Of a stretch of DNA of 64,000 bases, positions 61,821-64,000 are shown piece after piece. The position numbers and the translations under genes are program-made. The first letter of the stretch is position 1; each line of letters starts with the position of its first letter. The stretch is taken from positions 7,998,001 to 8,062,000 of the forward strand of contig NZ_CP026304.1 of NCBI RefSeq assembly GCF_003054555.1. Direction: 5' to 3'. The notes under the pieces were generated by a model. The model had not been told where the DNA came from. It worked only from the letters and a program-made list of their open reading frames with translations, and did no database searches. This DNA is from Streptomyces lunaelactis (GTDB taxonomy: Bacteria > Actinomycetota > Actinomycetes > Streptomycetales > Streptomycetaceae).

Positions 61821-64000
61821 TCAGGCACGGGCGCAGGCGGGGCCGGGGGAGCGAGGGAGGCCGGGCATGAGCGTCTCCCGCTCCTTCGGGCCGATACCCT
61901 CCCGCAGCCGGCAGATCTCCGCGAGCCGGGCCCCGATGTCCAGGTTCCACAGACGTACGGTGCCGTCGTTGCTGCTGCTGGCCACGGTCCGTCCGTCGGG
62001 GGAGAAGTCGATGCCCCACACCGCGTTCGTATGACCCGTCAGAGCGGCCCACAGCCGCCGCCCGGCCACGTCCCACAGCCGCACCGTACGGTCGTTGCCG
62101 CTGCTCGCCAGCGTGCGGCCGTCGGGGGAGAAGCCGATGCCCCGCGCGGAGCCGGTGTGGCCGGTCAGCGCGGCCACGAAGCTGTGCCGCCGGGCGTCCC
62201 ACAGCCGAACGGTCCCGTCGTTGCCGCTGCTCGCGAGAGTCCGCCCGTCCGGGCTGAAGGCCACACCCCGTACCGCGCCCGTGTGCCCGGTGAGCGTGGC
62301 CAGCGGGCGGCGAGCGGCGACGTCCCACAGCCGCACGGTCAGATCGTCACCGGCGCTCGCCAGGGTACGTCCGTCGGGGCTGAACGCGACATCGTTGGCA
62401 AAGTCCGTGTGGCCGGTGAGTGTGGCGAGCGCGCGGCGTGCGGCGACGTCCCACAGGCGGATCGTACGGTCGGCGCCGGCGGAGGCCAGCGTCCGCCCGT
62501 CCGGGGCGAAGGCCACCGAGAACACTTCTCCGCTCTGGCCGGTGAGTGTGGCGAGCGGGCGGCGCCCGGCGACGTCCCACAGGCGGATCGTGCCGTCGGA
62601 ACCGGCGGAGGCCAGCGTCCGCCCGTCGGGCGCGAAGGCCACCGAGAACACGGTCTCGCGGTGACCTGTCAACGTCGCCAGGACCCGGCGCCTCGCCGCA
62701 TCCCACAGCCGGACCGTGTGATCGGCGTCAGCGGTGGCGAGCAGCTTCCCGTCCGGGCTGTACGCGGCCTGCCAGATCTCGGTGAACGGCCGCGACGTCA
62801 GAACCGGGCCGCGGAGGTCCCAGAGCACCACGGACTGGTCGAACCCGGCGGTGGCCAGCACCGTGCCGCTGGAGTCCACGGCCACCCCGAGCACGTAGTC
62901 GGTGTGTCCGGCGAGCGTCGCGGTCAGCCGTCCGCTGCGCACGTCCCACAGCCGGGTCGTACCGTCTCCGCCCCCGCTGACGACCGTGGTGCCGTCGGGC
63001 GTGTAGGCGACCGAGTTGATGTCGTCGCTGTGCCCGGTCAGCGTCGCGGTCACCCGCCGTACGGCCACGTCCCACACCCGTACGGTCCGGTCGACGCCTC
63101 CGGTGGCGACCGTCCGCCCGTCCGGAGCGAACGCCGCACCCAGCACCTCGTCGGTGTGCCCCCTCAGAACGGCGAGCGGACGGGCACCTACCGCGTCCCA
63201 CAGCCGTACGGTCCGGTCGGAGCCGGCCGAGACCAGGGTCCGGCCGTCCGAGGCATAGGCCAGGGCATTGATCCTTCCGGCGTGGCCGGTGAGGGACCCT
63301 ACGGCCCGGTGGTTCCGGGTGGTGGCCCACAGGTGGATCGTCCCGTCGGCGGCTGCGGTGGCGAGCGTCCGTCCGCGGGGGTCGAAGGCCACCGCCCGCG
63401 CGCCCGTCGTGCTCGCGGGGAGAACCGCCTGCACACCGTGGTCGCCGGTGTCCCAGAGCCGTACGGGCCCATCCGTGGAGGTCGCCGCGAGCGTCCGGCC
63501 GTCGGGGCTGACGGCGACCGAGCGAACGCGCCCGGGGACGGTGAACGTCGCGATCGTCCGGCGGTCGGCCACCCGCCGCAGTGTCACTGTCCCGTCGGAA
63601 CTGGCCGTCGCCAGCGACCGGTTACCCGGCGCGAAGGCCACCGCGTTGACCGGCCCGCTGTGCCCGCCGAGCCGGGCGGAGAATGGCTGGGACTGTGCGC
63701 TCAGGAGAGCCCCGCGCGCCTCGGTCGTCGCCTCGGTGCGGTAGGCCTCCTCGGCGAGCAGCATCGATGCCTCCGGCTGACCGGCGGCCAGGGAGGTGGA
63801 CTGTACGGCGAGAGCCCGCGAGCGGGCGACGCGTTCCTGGTCGAGCGCGCCCGCGCGCTGCTGGTATGCCAGGCCTCCGGCGGTAAGGGCGAGGACCAGC
63901 AGGACGACAAGGGTGGCCAGCATCCGCTGCCGCAGCCGGACCTGGCGCCTGGCCTGCTTGCCCCGGCTGTCCTCCTCGGCCTGGCTCGCCTGGAGGAAAG
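61821..64000 (-). CDS. WD40-repeat protein of nSTAND1 type, C-terminal part (5' end outside window)
   Basis: The frame stays open to the right edge (FLQASQAEEDSRGKQARRQV upstream of the ATG at 63923), so the start lies beyond the window. A single membrane helix (LATLVVLLVLALTAGGLAYQ) follows a charged linker. Then come 14 WD40 units ending in LWD or similar (for example GHTGAVRGVAFSPDGRTLAS, then SGNDGTVRLWDA), enough for two seven-bladed propellers. The arrangement of linker, helix and WD40 array is usual in actinobacterial nSTAND1/AAA NTPases with an N-terminal trypsin, kinase or HTH domain, which here cannot be seen. The last six units are the most alike at DNA level. Confidence 0.85.
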   Translation of the reverse strand, partial: FLQASQAEEDSRGKQARRQVRLRQRMLATLVVLLVLALTAGGLAYQQRAGALDQERVARSRALAVQSTSLAAGQPEASMLLAEEAYRTEATTEARGALLSAQSQPFSARLGGHSGPVNAVAFAPGNRSLATASSDGTVTLRRVADRRTIATFTVPGRVRSVAVSPDGRTLAATSTDGPVRLWDTGDHGVQAVLPASTTGARAVAFDPRGRTLATAAADGTIHLWATTRNHRAVGSLTGHAGRINALAYASDGRTLVSAGSDRTVRLWDAVGARPLAVLRGHTDEVLGAAFAPDGRTVATGGVDRTVRVWDVAVRRVTATLTGHSDDINSVAYTPDGTTVVSGGGDGTTRLWDVRSGRLTATLAGHTDYVLGVAVDSSGTVLATAGFDQSVVLWDLRGPVLTSRPFTEIWQAAYSPDGKLLATADADHTVRLWDAARRRVLATLTGHRETVFSVAFAPDGRTLASAGSDGTIRLWDVAGRRPLATLTGQSGEVFSVAFAPDGRTLASAGADRTIRLWDVAARRALATLTGHTDFANDVAFSPDGRTLASAGDDLTVRLWDVAARRPLATLTGHTGAVRGVAFSPDGRTLASSGNDGTVRLWDARRHSFVAALTGHTGSARGIGFSPDGRTLASSGNDRTVRLWDVAGRRLWAALTGHTNAVWGIDFSPDGRTVASSSNDGTVRLWNLDIGARLAEICRLREGIGPKERETLMPGLPRSPGPACARA

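Overview
The window is high-GC actinobacterial chromosome, almost certainly Streptomyces. Signs of this are strong G/C bias at third codon positions, many GTG starts, SpoIIE-type phosphatases, DUF5709 and DUF6158 proteins, a DmdR1/IdeR-type iron box, an actinobacterial c-di-AMP riboswitch and a type III PKS locus. About 50 genes are supported. I saw no tRNA, rRNA, CRISPR array, integrase or intact insertion sequence. Two genes run off the ends: a saccharopine dehydrogenase-like C-terminus at the left and a large WD40 protein at the right.

Left part (1-9922): a secreted DUF1996 protein; a LysM/lysozyme-like cell-wall protein behind a c-di-AMP (ydaO-type) riboswitch; a response regulator/glutaredoxin-like/thioredoxin-reductase-like fusion overlapping a cyclic-nucleotide-domain histidine kinase; a two-gene unit of DUF6158 plus an unknown; a DinB-type protein; and a secreted six-repeat NHL propeller.

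9981-18785: an iron-regulated NIS siderophore locus. Reading leftward it encodes an ATP-grasp ligase, two IucA/IucC-type synthetases and a PLP decarboxylase, with a divergent FhuF-like Fe-S reductase; two iron boxes lie between the divergent starts. Gene content and order match vibrioferrin loci (pvsA-B-D-E) without the efflux gene pvsC. A leaderless operon of a membrane protein, an XRE regulator and a zinc-free alcohol dehydrogenase follows.

18877-31555: DUF5709 and a small secreted protein; a phenolic-lipid-type cluster (type III PKS, ICMT-like methyltransferase, FAD oxidoreductase, DUF2071, divergent UbiA prenyltransferase); an ABC exporter behind a SoxR-type promoter; a dihydrolipoamide dehydrogenase; a PAS-SpoIIE phosphatase; and a lipid-kinase-like protein coupled to a tiny acidic ORF.

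31719-43708: a GltD-like reductase; a dehydrogenase plus AhpD-like pair; a Tat-exported cholesterol oxidase with a KstR-like operator; a CPT-family kinase; an alpha/beta hydrolase with an 18-bp palindrome; an SDR; GYD and VOC proteins; two small Streptomyces proteins; and an L,D-transpeptidase.

43851-64000: a multidomain SpoIIE phosphatase; an M64 metallopeptidase divergent from an XRE-TPR regulator; a methyltransferase; a large unknown; enzymes including a PLP decarboxylase, a GNAT and a Sua5/YciO protein. Then comes a candidate amyloid-signalling pair: a 76-aa protein ending in a RHIM-like motif, followed by a STAND-type P-loop NTPase that carries a matching RHIM-like motif at its N-terminus and TPR-like repeats. 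An NlpC/P60 hydrolase and a 14-repeat WD40 protein close the window.
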